Part shown: piece by piece, positions 1 through 10,643 of the stretch | How the letters are laid out: every line of letters starts with the position of its first letter | Position numbering within the stretch: position 1 is the stretch's first letter | Source of the DNA: Atopsyche davidsoni | Taxonomy: Eukaryota; Arthropoda; Insecta; Trichoptera; Hydrobiosidae | DNA: 64,000 nt | Reading direction: 5' to 3' | Assembly: GCA_022113835.1 (NCBI GenBank) | Contig: JAILWY010000012.1 | Location: forward strand, 11,594,001 to 11,658,000 | Notes under the pieces: generated by a model | Database searches by the model: none | The model's input: only the letters and a program-made list of their open reading frames with translations | Told to the model about the DNA's origin: nothing | Program-made: the position numbers and the translations under genes

Positions 1-1185
1 AACTGTAATGCCCTTAAATATATTCACATGAAATTAATATGAATTATTTCATATTAACTTAAAAAATAAATTTGTTTTTATGCCATTGATATAAAATATA
101 TAAACGATTCACACTGTCACCTTCGAGAATATTGTATGATGTACTGCGTGTCATTAATATTTAATGATTTTTTATGATTATGTTGAGCTATCAAAAACCT
201 GGTTATTAACTTCACACTTAGGATTGACGAAGAAAGTTTATTAAATCTACTAATCATCCGGGCTACTTTAATGCAATCAAAGCCAAATAAATATTGAATC
301 ACTCAATTTAATCGGTCAGAATGTAACCAAAACATTTAACAATTTCAACGATTTATACAATAATTAATTTACCGTCAAACCTTCAAACGACAAGTCAGTA
401 TCATTTATGACATCTTTTCTCTTATTTTGTTTGCACATGCCAGTGGGCAGGTGCCACGAGGTTCACGCTTGCAGCATTCCTCGTAGTAGTTGTAAGTGAT
501 ATACATTGTAAAGTTTAATGATAATTTAGTTGTTCTTTGAGTCTTGCGTAATACTTTGTTGTCATTTATAAAAAAATATAAAATCTATATTTCATTAAAA
601 AAATCAACAACGAATCAATGTTTTTTGGACACAAAACACCCATCGGTAGTAAAAAATAGGCAGGTGTCACAAATTAAACTGTCTTGTATGTCAGTTGTGA
701 TGCAACATCGTTTATGTCAGTCATGTCAAAGATACGGCCCGCGGACCGCATCCGGCCCTCGAGATATCAATATGGCCCGCGATCCCAATGTGTCACAGAA
801 AGAAGAATCATGTTTTTTAGAGCCTTTAGACTTATTTTATTTGAATCTGGCCCGCCTACACATTCTAAATTTAATATATGGCCCTCTGCAAAATTGAGTT
901 TGACAGCTCTGATTTATGTAAAAAAAATTGTTTTGGACACATGATTTGGACAAAAAAACACAGTAAGGTATGTTATGGGAAGTGAATGCAAATCTTTGTG
1001 AAATTTGTTCAGCACCCTGATCTTGTCGTTTGAAGGCTACATATACCTTGCAAGTGATGTAATGTAAGTAAAGACAACTCTGGAGAGGTAGAATGAATCT
1101 TCAGCACTAGGCGTGTTGCGAGTGTGGAGTGAGTGAGTGAGTGAGTGAGTGAGCGTGAGGCGCGTGAGATGAGGCGGGGACGTAC
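1..1185. other. Partial Ca-beta intron with possible degraded repeat
   Basis: Mostly AT-rich. Bases 735-890 hold several short GGCCCGC or TGGCCC motifs in otherwise AT-rich DNA, a texture I associate with remains of hAT-type non-autonomous elements. I could not find terminal repeats. No further beta-subunit exon is recognisable in any minus-strand frame. Confidence 0.4.
1127..1153. repeat. (GAGT)n microsatellite in the intron
   Basis: About seven perfect copies of a tetranucleotide, some 30 bases inside the intron after the donor at 1185. It reads ACTC on the Ca-beta sense strand. Its nearness to a splice donor makes length variation potentially relevant to splicing (inference). Confidence 0.9.
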
Positions 1186-1393
1186 CGGGCGTGGGGGGAG
1201 TGCTACCTCGGCTGGCGTCGGGGGCGGCGAGGTTGCCGGAGGAGGAGGCGGTGCGAGCGGCGTAGAGCCGCGCCGGACGCGCCGCCGCCGCCGCCGCCCG
1301 CACCTGCTCCAGCTTCACCGGCGACGGGATGAAGCCCACGTCGCACCCCTCCTTGACGAGTCGCCCGATCCACCAGTTGTTGTCATACTTCTC
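1186..1393 (-). CDS. Ca-beta: Calcium channel beta subunit, fourth coding exon (end of SH3 core and start of HOOK)
   Basis: This exon holds 69 codons plus one base. It opens with [20 protein letters not shown] and [10 protein letters not shown], the most conserved block of the SH3 domain. It then enters the variable HOOK region: a six-alanine run from a GCG repeat, a serine patch, and [10 protein letters not shown] at the end. I recall that last block as conserved in insect beta subunits; its Thr-Pro pairs could be proline-directed kinase sites (inference). The acceptor is CTTGCAG|GAG and the donor G|GTACGT in phase 1. The next exon, expected to lead to the guanylate-kinase-like domain, is not visible in bases 1-1185, so the gene is cut by the window edge. 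The alanine tract looks specific to this lineage. Confidence 0.97.
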
Positions 1394-3301
1394 CTGCAAG
1401 ACACGTCAATCGCAGGGTAACTGTTCCGCTCTCCCGTCCGACACAGCTCGCAGCTGGACGCTCACTCGGGCCGCCGAACCACCACCAAAAACACCCGAAT
1501 CGGTCGCAAGCCGTGTCAAGGTTAAAACTTACTAAATTCACACTGGTACTTGTCGGTTTGTGTTTTTATAGGTTGGTACACTGGCGTCGCTTTTTATCGC
1601 TTTGGATGTTCTGTTTTTATTATTACAAACTGAAATATTTTATTGTCGGGGATTGATTACTTCAATACGGTTTCTTGCGATTTTTTGATCAAGAATATTT
1701 ACAGCAACATTTGGAAAGCTTATTTTCAATAAGGAAAATTTATACTACAGACATTAAATAATATGCATGCGTATTTATTTTTGAATAATTTAAAAAGCAT
1801 CAGAAAACTTTATGAGTTTGCGAGAATTTCTTGACCCAATTCATACAAGCCAACGCGCAAATTCGTGCGCGCTGGGTGCATGTTCTGCGGATTGGCGAGT
1901 AGATCCTAAGTTATCCATGCTCTTGCAGTCGAAAGTTAATTGACTAGTGGTGTGAACCAGTAGTATCTAAAATTAAATAAATAATTGATTTTGTAATATC
2001 AAAGCATTATTCAATCGCAGGACTAGCGCTACCACCCGAAGCGAAGTTCACAAAAGAATAGATTGATTTCCTCTAAAATATCACATTTCATACTAATCTG
2101 ATTTTTTATTTGGTATTATGCCGGTGACCGGTGAAAAGTGAATATTACTTTTCATTCCAAATAGTTTTAAAGCAATGTGTCCCCGTGTGCAATGGGATAT
2201 ATCACAATGTACCATTTAAGGGCTTAGAGCTGCCCAAGTGGCCATTTATTTTGGGGCGGGCGGGGCGTCCTATCTGTGACTTGCAGTAAATCCTTATTAA
2301 TGTAGCAGTTGTTTATCTCATCGGTCCCAGTTGTGCCATCAATGGGATGAAGGACGGTCTCCCTGAGAATTGGGGTTAGGCTGTGATCATCGTCGATCAT
2401 ATCACCACCGCAGAACCGGTAATGCTTTCGAGTAAATAGGCTTACGGGTGCACGGGAAACGGAAGCCAAGAAGCTAATGATACAGTATAATGATATACTG
2501 GCTGCTTAAGGCATAATTGATATTCATGAATTCGTAGCGAGCTGAATGTTGATTTTTCGAAGGATCTAGATAAAAATATTTAAGCGAAAACAAAGTCGTT
2601 AGATTAATTGAAATAGTATTACGATTGTAGAATTAACAACCTGAAAAAAAAGCTTACTGAGTAATTTCGTAAAAGCACTAAAAGCGTTTTTTTTAAATAA
2701 TATTTTGTAACAGTTTGCATTGAAGTTATTTAGTAGTTTTTATATCCCGAGTTGGCAAACAGAATCGCCGTATTCCTTGCAAAAAATAATCAAAATCTAA
2801 GTGGTCTTGAAGATTTTTTGCACTTTAACAGCAAAAAAAGCATTGTGATTCTCTTATGGTATAAATAATTTTAGAACACAGCCATAAACCCACGGGATTT
2901 AAGATGATTGGAATATTCTAAAGATGTCGCTGAACAAAGGTCCGCATTGCGGCTATCTACTAATACGGAAAACGTAAAGTGAAACTGTAACCAAAGTTGG
3001 CCTCTAATTCATTCGTTTGTCACATTAGCCAATTAAAGTTTAACTCTACTTAAAACTACCAGAATTACCCGAATAAATTACAGGCATACGAACCGCGGCC
3101 GAAATGTTTATCCCGTATACGTAAACATTCATTGCGCGAATTTCGGAATTCATTGTGTTGAGTCCGCATTTTAATAGAATAACTTGAAAGTTGCAATTTA
3201 TGCGAAATAAGTGCAATTTATGGCAACACGGAATGAATGCATTTAGAGCAGATAGCTCGCGCGACACGTCAAGCAATGGCGGCCGCTGCGGTGCCTGCGC
3301 C

Positions 3302-3428
3302 CCCGAGACCCCGAGACCCCGAGACCCCGAGACCCCGAGACCCCGAGACCCCGAGACCCCGAGACCCCGAGACCCCGAGACCCCGAGACCCCTGGCACCC
3401 CTGGCACCCCTGGCACCCCTGGCACCCC
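3302..3428. repeat. Compound GC-rich minisatellite (8-bp then 10-bp units)
   Basis: About 11 near-perfect copies of CCCGAGAC (3302-3390) pass directly into nearly four copies of CCTGGCACCC (3391-3428). The uniformity of copies points to recent expansion. All open frames across it, on both strands, are translations of the repeat and are not genes. Confidence 0.95.
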
Positions 3429-4514
3429 CTCGCACACGGCGAGAGCTCACTTTCCGACTGAAGTGAACGGGCGTACTTGTAAAAGATAAAATATGACGTT
3501 CTCCACGCGATGAGAAAATTGAACACGTGATATTTTCCCACACGTAACGTCCCTCTTTAGTATAATTTTACAGTTTTTTAGAGAATTGCTTTCAAGAAAA
3601 AAATTAATGGTTCTAAAGGCTACCAACCATTACGGTAACGTGTTTTTTCATTATTTGAAATTGAAAAGACTTTTCTACATACTTTTTAATATATTTTGTT
3701 CAAACGCTACTTTCCGTTACAACGATTAGAATTGCTATGATTGAGCTAGTAAGTACATACATTCGCGTGAAAGCGCATTTTTGTCATAGATATCTTCAAA
3801 CATATTTGTACTCGTAGATATTATAAGAACATGATAAAATATAGCAGCCTTAATGATTAGGAAAATCTGATTTTTTACTATGGAAATGTTACACTAGTGG
3901 TAAGAAAGTGAAAACTTTTATGTTCGTAGATTTAATCCGAAATTGAAATTATCTCGATAATGACCAGGGTATTGCAATTTTCTAAAGGCATAATATTATT
4001 ATAAAAATTTCCCTTGTCCCGGCGGAGCGCCAGGCGACAGGCTTTCATTACGCCGTTGGCGTGGTAGGAAATGAGAGCAGTTTAAAAATACTTAGCGAGT
4101 AAACGTTAGTCATTTCCCATGAAATATAGCAAAACAAAGTACAACAATATAACTTCTTATAAATACAATCACCTCTGAAAGCCTTAAATTTTTATGGATA
4201 TTTGATACAAAATTTAATGAAAATTCTTCCTTCAAAGTTATCCATAGCTTTTCCCCGTGAGATGAGAGCTTTCTCAAAGCAACCATTAAATCGATGGAGT
4301 TTTTTGCGGTTAATACATTGAAAATGTTGTGAATTATGCCGATGTAAATAGTACCGTTGTGACAGACGTAAACACATAAAAAATAGTGCTTTGCATCTAA
4401 AGCAAATGAAAACACCTGAAAACTGTAAAACAACCTTACTTTATATCACTATCATTTTTTTTACACTAGGTAAGAAACCTACTTTTAAAAATAGTTTTTA
4501 AATTAAATTTAATA

Positions 4515-4908
4515 CAGTAATACCCCGCTTTACGCTACCCCGTTAAGCGCGGTTTCACTATAACGCGAATTTAAAATTTCACGTTAAAATGCCTCGCATT
4601 ACGCGAATTTCTTACTAAAGAATGTGTATGAACATAATGTAGTCATTGACTTCTCATAAGAATTAAAAACAGCGTTGGGCGTTATGAACGTATTTTACAA
4701 GAACGTAAAAGAAACGATACTCAAAAGACAATAGATGTATTTTTCAGTAAAAATAATATGTAATACTGCATAAAGTGTTTTTATAATTAAAGTGATTGAT
4801 TCAAATGATTCGTATTTTTTTGTATTATGTTTTGACTATGTATGTATGTTTAATCGTAAACCTAGATATACGCGAATTTCACTTAACGCGTAAAGCGGGG
4901 TATTACTG
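4515..4908. mobile_element. pogo/Tigger-like MITE, 394 bp
   Basis: The left end begins CAGTAATACCCCGCTTTACG and the right end is its exact reverse complement. The terminal inverted repeats match for 21 bases and the element is flanked on both sides by TA (4513-4514 and 4909-4910). The CAGT-type termini with TA duplication are characteristic of the pogo/Tigger branch of the Tc1/mariner superfamily. Inside, further copies of ACGCGAATTT motifs occur in both orientations. There is no transposase frame, so it is non-autonomous and would have relied on an enzyme encoded elsewhere. The intact ends suggest a fairly young insertion in the Ca-beta intron. Confidence 0.88.
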
Positions 4909-5213
4909 TATTGGACTATTTTATCTTTAAAAAATGCAAACGAATACACGTTTGGCCGTTTAAACTAACAGTCTAATAACTACTATTGACATGTTGAAAA
5001 ATATTATATTACGCGATTTACAATATATTGTAAATAGCATGCATCAGTTAGTTGATTTTCAACTGGTCTTCTTCATCGGGTGCCACTCCTTAGAGGAGGT
5101 TGGCTACCATCTCACTATATATTGATATTTTTGTTCGTGGTTTTTCTGCCCCTGGTAAGTCGGCATAATACAAGTAATCGGTCAATCGAGATGTAATTGA
5201 GGTGGGGTATTAC

Positions 5214-5333
5214 CTTGATGTGCAGGAAGTCCCTGACATCGAAGGAGATAGCGCTGCCGTGCACGGGCGAGTCGTCATCCACGCCGCCATCGTACGAGAC
5301 GTTGGTGCGGACGGCGAACGCCACGGGCTTCGA
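5214..5333 (-). CDS. Ca-beta: Calcium channel beta subunit, third coding exon (SH3 domain, first part)
   Basis: This exon has 40 codons, from [17 protein letters not shown] through [22 protein letters not shown]. The motif [13 protein letters not shown] is diagnostic of the beta-subunit SH3 domain, and the DFLHIK end joins directly to EKYDNNWW in the next exon. The acceptor is TTTTCAG|TCG and the donor AAG|GTAATA, both phase 0. In the folded protein the SH3 domain packs against the guanylate-kinase-like domain, which binds the alpha-1 interaction domain of the channel. Nothing looks broken, and conservation against fly and vertebrate beta subunits, as I remember those families, is very high. 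Confidence 0.98.
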
Positions 5334-6462
5334 CTGAAAACAGAAGACACAACTACAGGACGAGCTTAACACGAGGGCAGCGCGATCCACGGCTCACGGG
5401 CCAGTCCATTCCTGCAAACTGAGAATCGTTAGGTTTGGATGGACAACATTTAGCTAATCGGGGAGGTGAGAACGTTCTAGGGTCGTCTAAGGAAGCGGCT
5501 AACTCTTTTGCAATCGGTTCTGTCTTGGGAGAGCGTGGCAAAAGCGAATGCGTGCTTCTATTGTACCTAAGCGGGTTCAACTTGTGATCGGAGTAATGCA
5601 GGTGTCTCCGGTGTGAATGAAAACATAAAAAGTAAAATGATAAACTCTTCAGAACCACCGTAGATAGGCAACCTTTAGTTTTTTTTTTTGTTTGTTTGCA
5701 GTATCAATTTATTTTGTGACCCGTTTCCCGATTGTGGGGATATTAATCAAAGAGTTTGAAAGCGTAGTACGAAATGGAGTGAGAGGAAACAGCAGTCTGT
5801 TTGTAAATACTGCTTGTTCACAAGTAAGATATTTATTCTGATTGAGCCCCGTTCACAGATCAACCAAACTCCGTCAACATTGAGTACTGAACTATTTCAG
5901 ATTATTGCAATAGCCAAAAAGTAATACTTTTTCAAGTGAAATAAAAAGGCGCAAACGGAAACCAGTTGTAATTGTTATAATTGTATTTGTAAAATTTTAA
6001 TGTCATTTGAGAAAAAGTAATTTGCAAACGAATTTGATAGGGATCAATTTAGCATTAAAAATAATTTTGGAATAAGTTTTGAAGATGGAAATAATACAAA
6101 TATATAAATTGTCTTTTCAAATATATATATTTTTTATTATGTTGTAAATAAGCATTTTTTTATTTTCCAGCGTCAGCATGTATTAACAAGAAGACGCCTG
6201 TATGTTTGATGTAGCCTTACGGACGAGTTTTGGCAGAAGCTTTCTGTGAATCGTTTTTCTAAAGAAATATATTTTCTTTTTTAGTGTATTGAAAAAGGTT
6301 TATTTCAATTTCACCGGCATTTCGTATTACTTTGAAACTCTTTGGTAGACCATTAGTATAGTTCATTGATTGTTGTTGTTGTGTGGTGGTGTGGTGATGA
6401 GCATGGTTGGTGTCGGTGGTCGGTTAGTAGTCGGTTGTCGGTTGTCGGTTGTTGGTACAGAC
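5334..6462. other. Ca-beta intron, 1.1 kb
   Basis: AT-rich apart from 5340-5640, which is more balanced but shows no coding similarity. The donor-proximal end holds a TCGGTTG tandem repeat (listed separately). No exon or mobile element is recognised. Confidence 0.6.
6415..6453. repeat. Short TCGGTTG tandem repeat beside the 5' splice site
   Basis: A 7-bp unit repeats imperfectly about five times in the first 50 bases of the intron (sense strand: ACCGAC/AACCGAC units). One variant copy creates a TACTAAC sequence on the sense strand, which is both a branch-point-like motif and the binding core of STAR proteins (How/QKI). Confidence 0.7.
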
Positions 6463-6579
6463 CCTCGCTTTCTCTAGCTGCCCCAGCGCTTGGCGCTCCT
6501 TCTCCCGCCGCAGCGACTCCTTTTCCTCGTCCAGCGACAGATCCGATGAGGGTTGGGAATAGTTTGAATCCGCCGAGCC
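6463..6579 (-). CDS. Ca-beta: Calcium channel beta subunit, second coding exon (charged linker)
   Basis: This exon has 39 codons, starting GSADSNYSQPSSDLSLDEE and ending RQALGQLEKAR. It is the conserved acidic-then-basic segment just ahead of the SH3 domain in beta subunits; vertebrate members have a very similar GSADSY-type stretch followed by EAERQAQAQLEKAK. The acceptor is TTGTAG|GGC and the donor AGG|GTCTGT, both phase 0, and 117 bases is an exact multiple of three. In the family this stretch forms a helix leading into SH3, and its many serines could be phosphorylated, which is inference here. An intron of about 16.8 kb separates it from the first coding exon and one of about 1.1 kb from the next. 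Confidence 0.97.
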
Positions 6580-7209
6580 CTACAAGTTAAACCAGAACAT
6601 TGTAATTCTCACACATTCGGTCCTCAGGCTGCAGGGTTCTCTATTATACTGGATGGGAAATGTGGTGGCGGTGTTCACTGTGATTTTGTAGAATGCTTTT
6701 GTAAATGAAACTTGCAATGACATTGAAGATGATAAAAAAAATTAAACAATTATAAACAAACTGTGTTGTTGTTTTATAATTTATTTATTACGAGTCTTTT
6801 TCTCAAATTTACAAAGGTAGTTATTTTATAACTTGCGCTACAGAAGTAATTAAAGTAATGTTTGTTTTTCTCATTTTATGTGTATTCAGATTTTTGTATA
6901 TTTTCAAATTTGAGCTCGATTTTATGCGGTAACAAATTTATAATTTCATTATGCATATCTGGAGTTCGAGCCGCTGTTATACATTAGTACTTTAATAATA
7001 TTTATAAGTAATTAAAAAGTATATATGACATGAGATGAGTAAATTTGGAGTGTGACAATGCCAGTAGTATAGTATTTCTTATAATTAATAATCTAAGTAC
7101 ATATTTTTATAAATACATTTCATTATTATTTTTACTTGTATTTTATTGATTATAACACAATAGGTATATATATAACACCTATAAGGTTACTGTTAAAACA
7201 TTTATCAGG

Positions 7210-7600
7210 TGTAATCATGCACAATTGGGAGTCGAACCCAAAGAGTTTCCTTGCAGTATATTGCGAGGTTAGTAAACAGGAATGAAGTATTTCGTCTTAT
7301 GCTGAAATGGTTACATATCTCTAGCAGCATTCTCAACACCCGTAAGTGCACACGGATGCATCGTGTCATCTACTTTACGAAGTATGTCGTGCATTTGATT
7401 CCAGATACGTCTGGCCATGCAAGAACCTTTACAAACCGTCAGTTCTGGATGAAAGCCTCTGCTGTATTTGTGTACAGGGAGACAGTGGAGGTTAACACGA
7501 GACGTGGCACATGCGACATCTAACATCCAGGGATTAATGCAACTGCATACGAGCCCTTAGTCAATGCAAGCAGGGTGCAACGCCGCATCGGTGAAACATT
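7210..7600. repeat. Possible dispersed repeat with a tRNA-type B-box-like motif
   Basis: Base composition becomes balanced here. The minus strand holds GGGTTCGACTCCC near 7226-7238, close to the pol III B-box found in tRNAs and tRNA-derived SINEs. A 71-codon minus-strand frame (7311-7526) overlaps it but has no recognisable domain. I interpret the block as a degraded mobile element. No target duplication or tail could be defined. Confidence 0.3.
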
Positions 7601-10558
7601 TGTTCTTTTGATTCTTGTGTTTGTTGTTTGCATATTTTTATCTCCGAATGACCACAAAAAAAGTCTCTAAAATTAACGTTTTTCGTATATTTTTAGCACT
7701 TGGGTTATTGTAGGTCAGAGTGCCTCGCTTTTACATTTACATACATACAATATTGAATTGCTTTACATTAAATATGCTACTTTCATTTTTATTGCTACAT
7801 ATCATTATTCTTGCCGTTTCTATGGAATAAAATTAATTTTAGCCAAATTACTCATTGCATTTCCGTCGTCTATATTATTACAGGACATTATTAATGATAT
7901 AACTGATTGCAGATTAAGCCGACGAAACCTTTGACTGCCGTAAACGAAGGCCCTAACGACTTCCGGCAAAGCTGGTGCGAGTAGAACTTATCGAAGCCTA
8001 TACTGAAAGCAATCAAAGCCAGCGGAAATTGGAAAGTCTTGGGATTCTGATAAACGAGCGAAATATTGAAATGTAGTTTCAGCAAATTAAATATTTATAA
8101 TATTGCATTTAATTGTGAAGTAAAAATGTTTTGTTCATGAATTATCAAGTTTTTCTTTTAACCAACATTTGAACGCAATGTAAATATTTATTTGGCATAT
8201 AAAATTGTATCGACTTTAGAGCATTTATCGTTTTTTATAACTCACTATGTGGCATAAATTTTTGTCTTCCCTACAGCACGTATTTGCGAATCTTGGAATC
8301 CACCAATTTTTTTTTGGCGTACGCGCCTTATTGTTGAATAATGTGTATTTACTGATTAACAATATTGGCAAATAATTAGTCCGCCCCAGGCCAGGGAGTT
8401 TAAATATGATAAGCTTATGTTCTGATATTATTGTAGATTTAGAAATAACCGCAAGGTATTCGTGAATCGAGGATTCCTCGTGTTTGCGTAGGCCTGCCCG
8501 TGCCGCGGCTTCAGGGTGTAGTTCAACATCCTGGATCAATAGAGTTTTACATACAAACACAAGAATCACGGAGAACGAAGATTTCCATATAACGTTGCAA
8601 GAGAAATATTCACACATTTTTCATATCCTATGCCTTTTTTTTAAATACAAAAATGAAATCTTACCTTCTTTTAACCTATGGATTATAACATTTTGAAATC
8701 AGTGTAGTGATATAAGTTTAATGTATCAGTTTATTAAAAAAATATGTGAATTATGATTATATGTCTCTACTGGTGAAACACAGAGGGTTGTAGCTATTTT
8801 TTTATGCACTTGTCTAATTTTTACAAGAAGAATAATTTCGAATTATTAAACATGATTATTATTTTAGTTTAACAACGTTTTATCGTACTATATTAAAGTA
8901 TGATAATTTTAATATGTAACCAGCAGTGAATCACCTGTATGATTCTAGATGTGTGTTAATAATACTAAATGAGTTGTGTATGAAAGAGAGGGAGCCATAC
9001 TCATATTAAACCGTTTACAGAGCACCTTCTCGCTCTCTTACGCCGCAGTATATTATGCAGCATTTTATTATATAACATATAATTTTCTATTCTGTATTGA
9101 GATTTGTTATTGATATTTAAAAATTAATATCAGGAAAAACTATTATTTTTAATTATTTTACTCCTACAAGTAAGAGCGAAGAGTATTATAAAAATACAAA
9201 TTTTTAAAATATAGTAACTCAATTTTTTTAAATTTTTATTCTAAATAAATAATGATACATGTGTGTGGTTTTCTCGTACATCGTTTTGAGGTTATGTTAA
9301 AAATAATTAGTAAAAATATCTTACCAAAGCCTTATACTTGGTCATATGTTAACACTTCCGGTGGTGAAGGAAAGAGTGAGCATGCAAATAACGGAAATGG
9401 AACATGAAAAAATAAAGTGTCAGAAGTCAACAACCCAAAAACATAATGGCAACAATATCAACAACACCAATCAAAGAACCAAACAGTACGACTCGGAGGT
9501 GCCGGGTTAGTCAGGGGAAGTCAGTCGGTCACTCAAAGCAGAGAAGGACGCCACAAACAACGTAGTCACTGGATAAATACACTCCTGGGGTCAGGCTTTC
9601 AACACTTGTCCAATGCACGCAAACGTAGCATACTTCTTACGTAGCTAGTACAGTGGTTTTGAGGCATTATACACATCAATGACGTTAGAATACTCTTAGT
9701 AATTCTGGAAAGGTATCTGTCTCATTCAATTCTCAAAAAACCCATTTATCCTCAATAACAAAAAGTATTTTGTGCTGATACAAAAACGACCTGTCTCATA
9801 ATCATAGTCTTGTTGCTTATAAAATGTAGATTAATTCATTTATAGGTTTCATATATTTACTCTTTTTCATTGAAGATAATTTGTAATTGAAATTAAACAG
9901 TACGCTTCGTTTCTGTGCATTGATATGCGGTCCTTTGCCACAAAGGAAACATTAATTAGTGTGCAATGTAAATAAAAATTTACAAAAACAAAATACTTCA
10001 ATTTAATTTAGTTTTATTCCTGGTAAATTGAAAAAAATAATCGTGATTAATTTAAAACATTGATTGAACATTTGCCTCAAGGAAGAGCGGTCACACTCAG
10101 ATTTAAATTTAAAGTGATGCTCACATTTTCCCATTCGAATGTTAACTGTAGCATTTGTGATTACTTGTTAAAAAAATATATTTTATTAAAATAGAATCAT
10201 AACTATAAAAAAGTAGTAATAGAGTAATAAAACTAAATTTTATTTATATTATTTTAAAATGTAAATAATTTTTTAACACTGTGCACATTGAACCTTTAAA
10301 GCCTTTTTTATATGAAAATATATACATTAAAATTTTATTTATGAAAATATTATAGAAGGTAAATGGTAATGATTGAATTTTCAGAACGTTAAATAATAAT
10401 TTATAAATGAATGTTAATATCAAGTTTTAATGTATGTCTTGATGCGTGATCTGACAGCAATGAAATCATCGTTTTATTATTTATAGAACGAAGAAAGTGT
10501 TCAATCCTAGGATGAGACCTGGGTAGGGCAGGTGTGTACTTGACACGTGTAGACTCAC

Positions 10559-10643
10559 GTGTGGCCGGAGTAATCAGCGTCAACGGAAGGGTAAGGGATA
10601 TAATAAATGCAAATAGCACCACAAGCGTTATAACTTTTCCCAT
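10559..10643 (-). CDS. Candidate first exon of a secreted peptide gene nested in the Ca-beta intron
   Basis: From an ATG in excellent context (A at -3, G at +4) the frame reads MGKVITLVVLF, then a continuous hydrophobic stretch to about residue 21, then LTLITPAT. It meets a GTGAGT donor after 28 codons plus one base. The layout of short charged n-region, hydrophobic core and small residues is that of a signal peptide. If the donor is ignored, the frame runs on to a stop near 10401, giving about 80 residues. No second exon, TATA box or family was recognised, and long AT-rich introns can produce such frames by chance. Confidence 0.28.

Larger units (their letters stand above)
1394..5213. other. 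Ca-beta intron, 3.8 kb
   Basis: Holds a compound minisatellite (3302-3428) and a pogo-like MITE (4515-4908), both listed separately. A moderately balanced segment at 2220-2470 keeps an 81-codon minus-strand frame with no recognisable domain and could be an old repeat. The remainder is AT-rich with no feature I can support. Confidence 0.6.

Noticed and set aside
411..484. Cys-rich minus-strand reading (YNYYEECCKREPRGTCPLAC) ending in a stop
   Set aside because: Too short, no recognised family and no firm acceptor. It does not resemble the beta-subunit continuation expected after the 1186 donor.
3046..3543. 165-codon minus-strand frame and four overlapping frames
   Set aside because: Most of the length is the CCCGAGAC and CCTGGCACCC arrays, and the flanks show no protein similarity.
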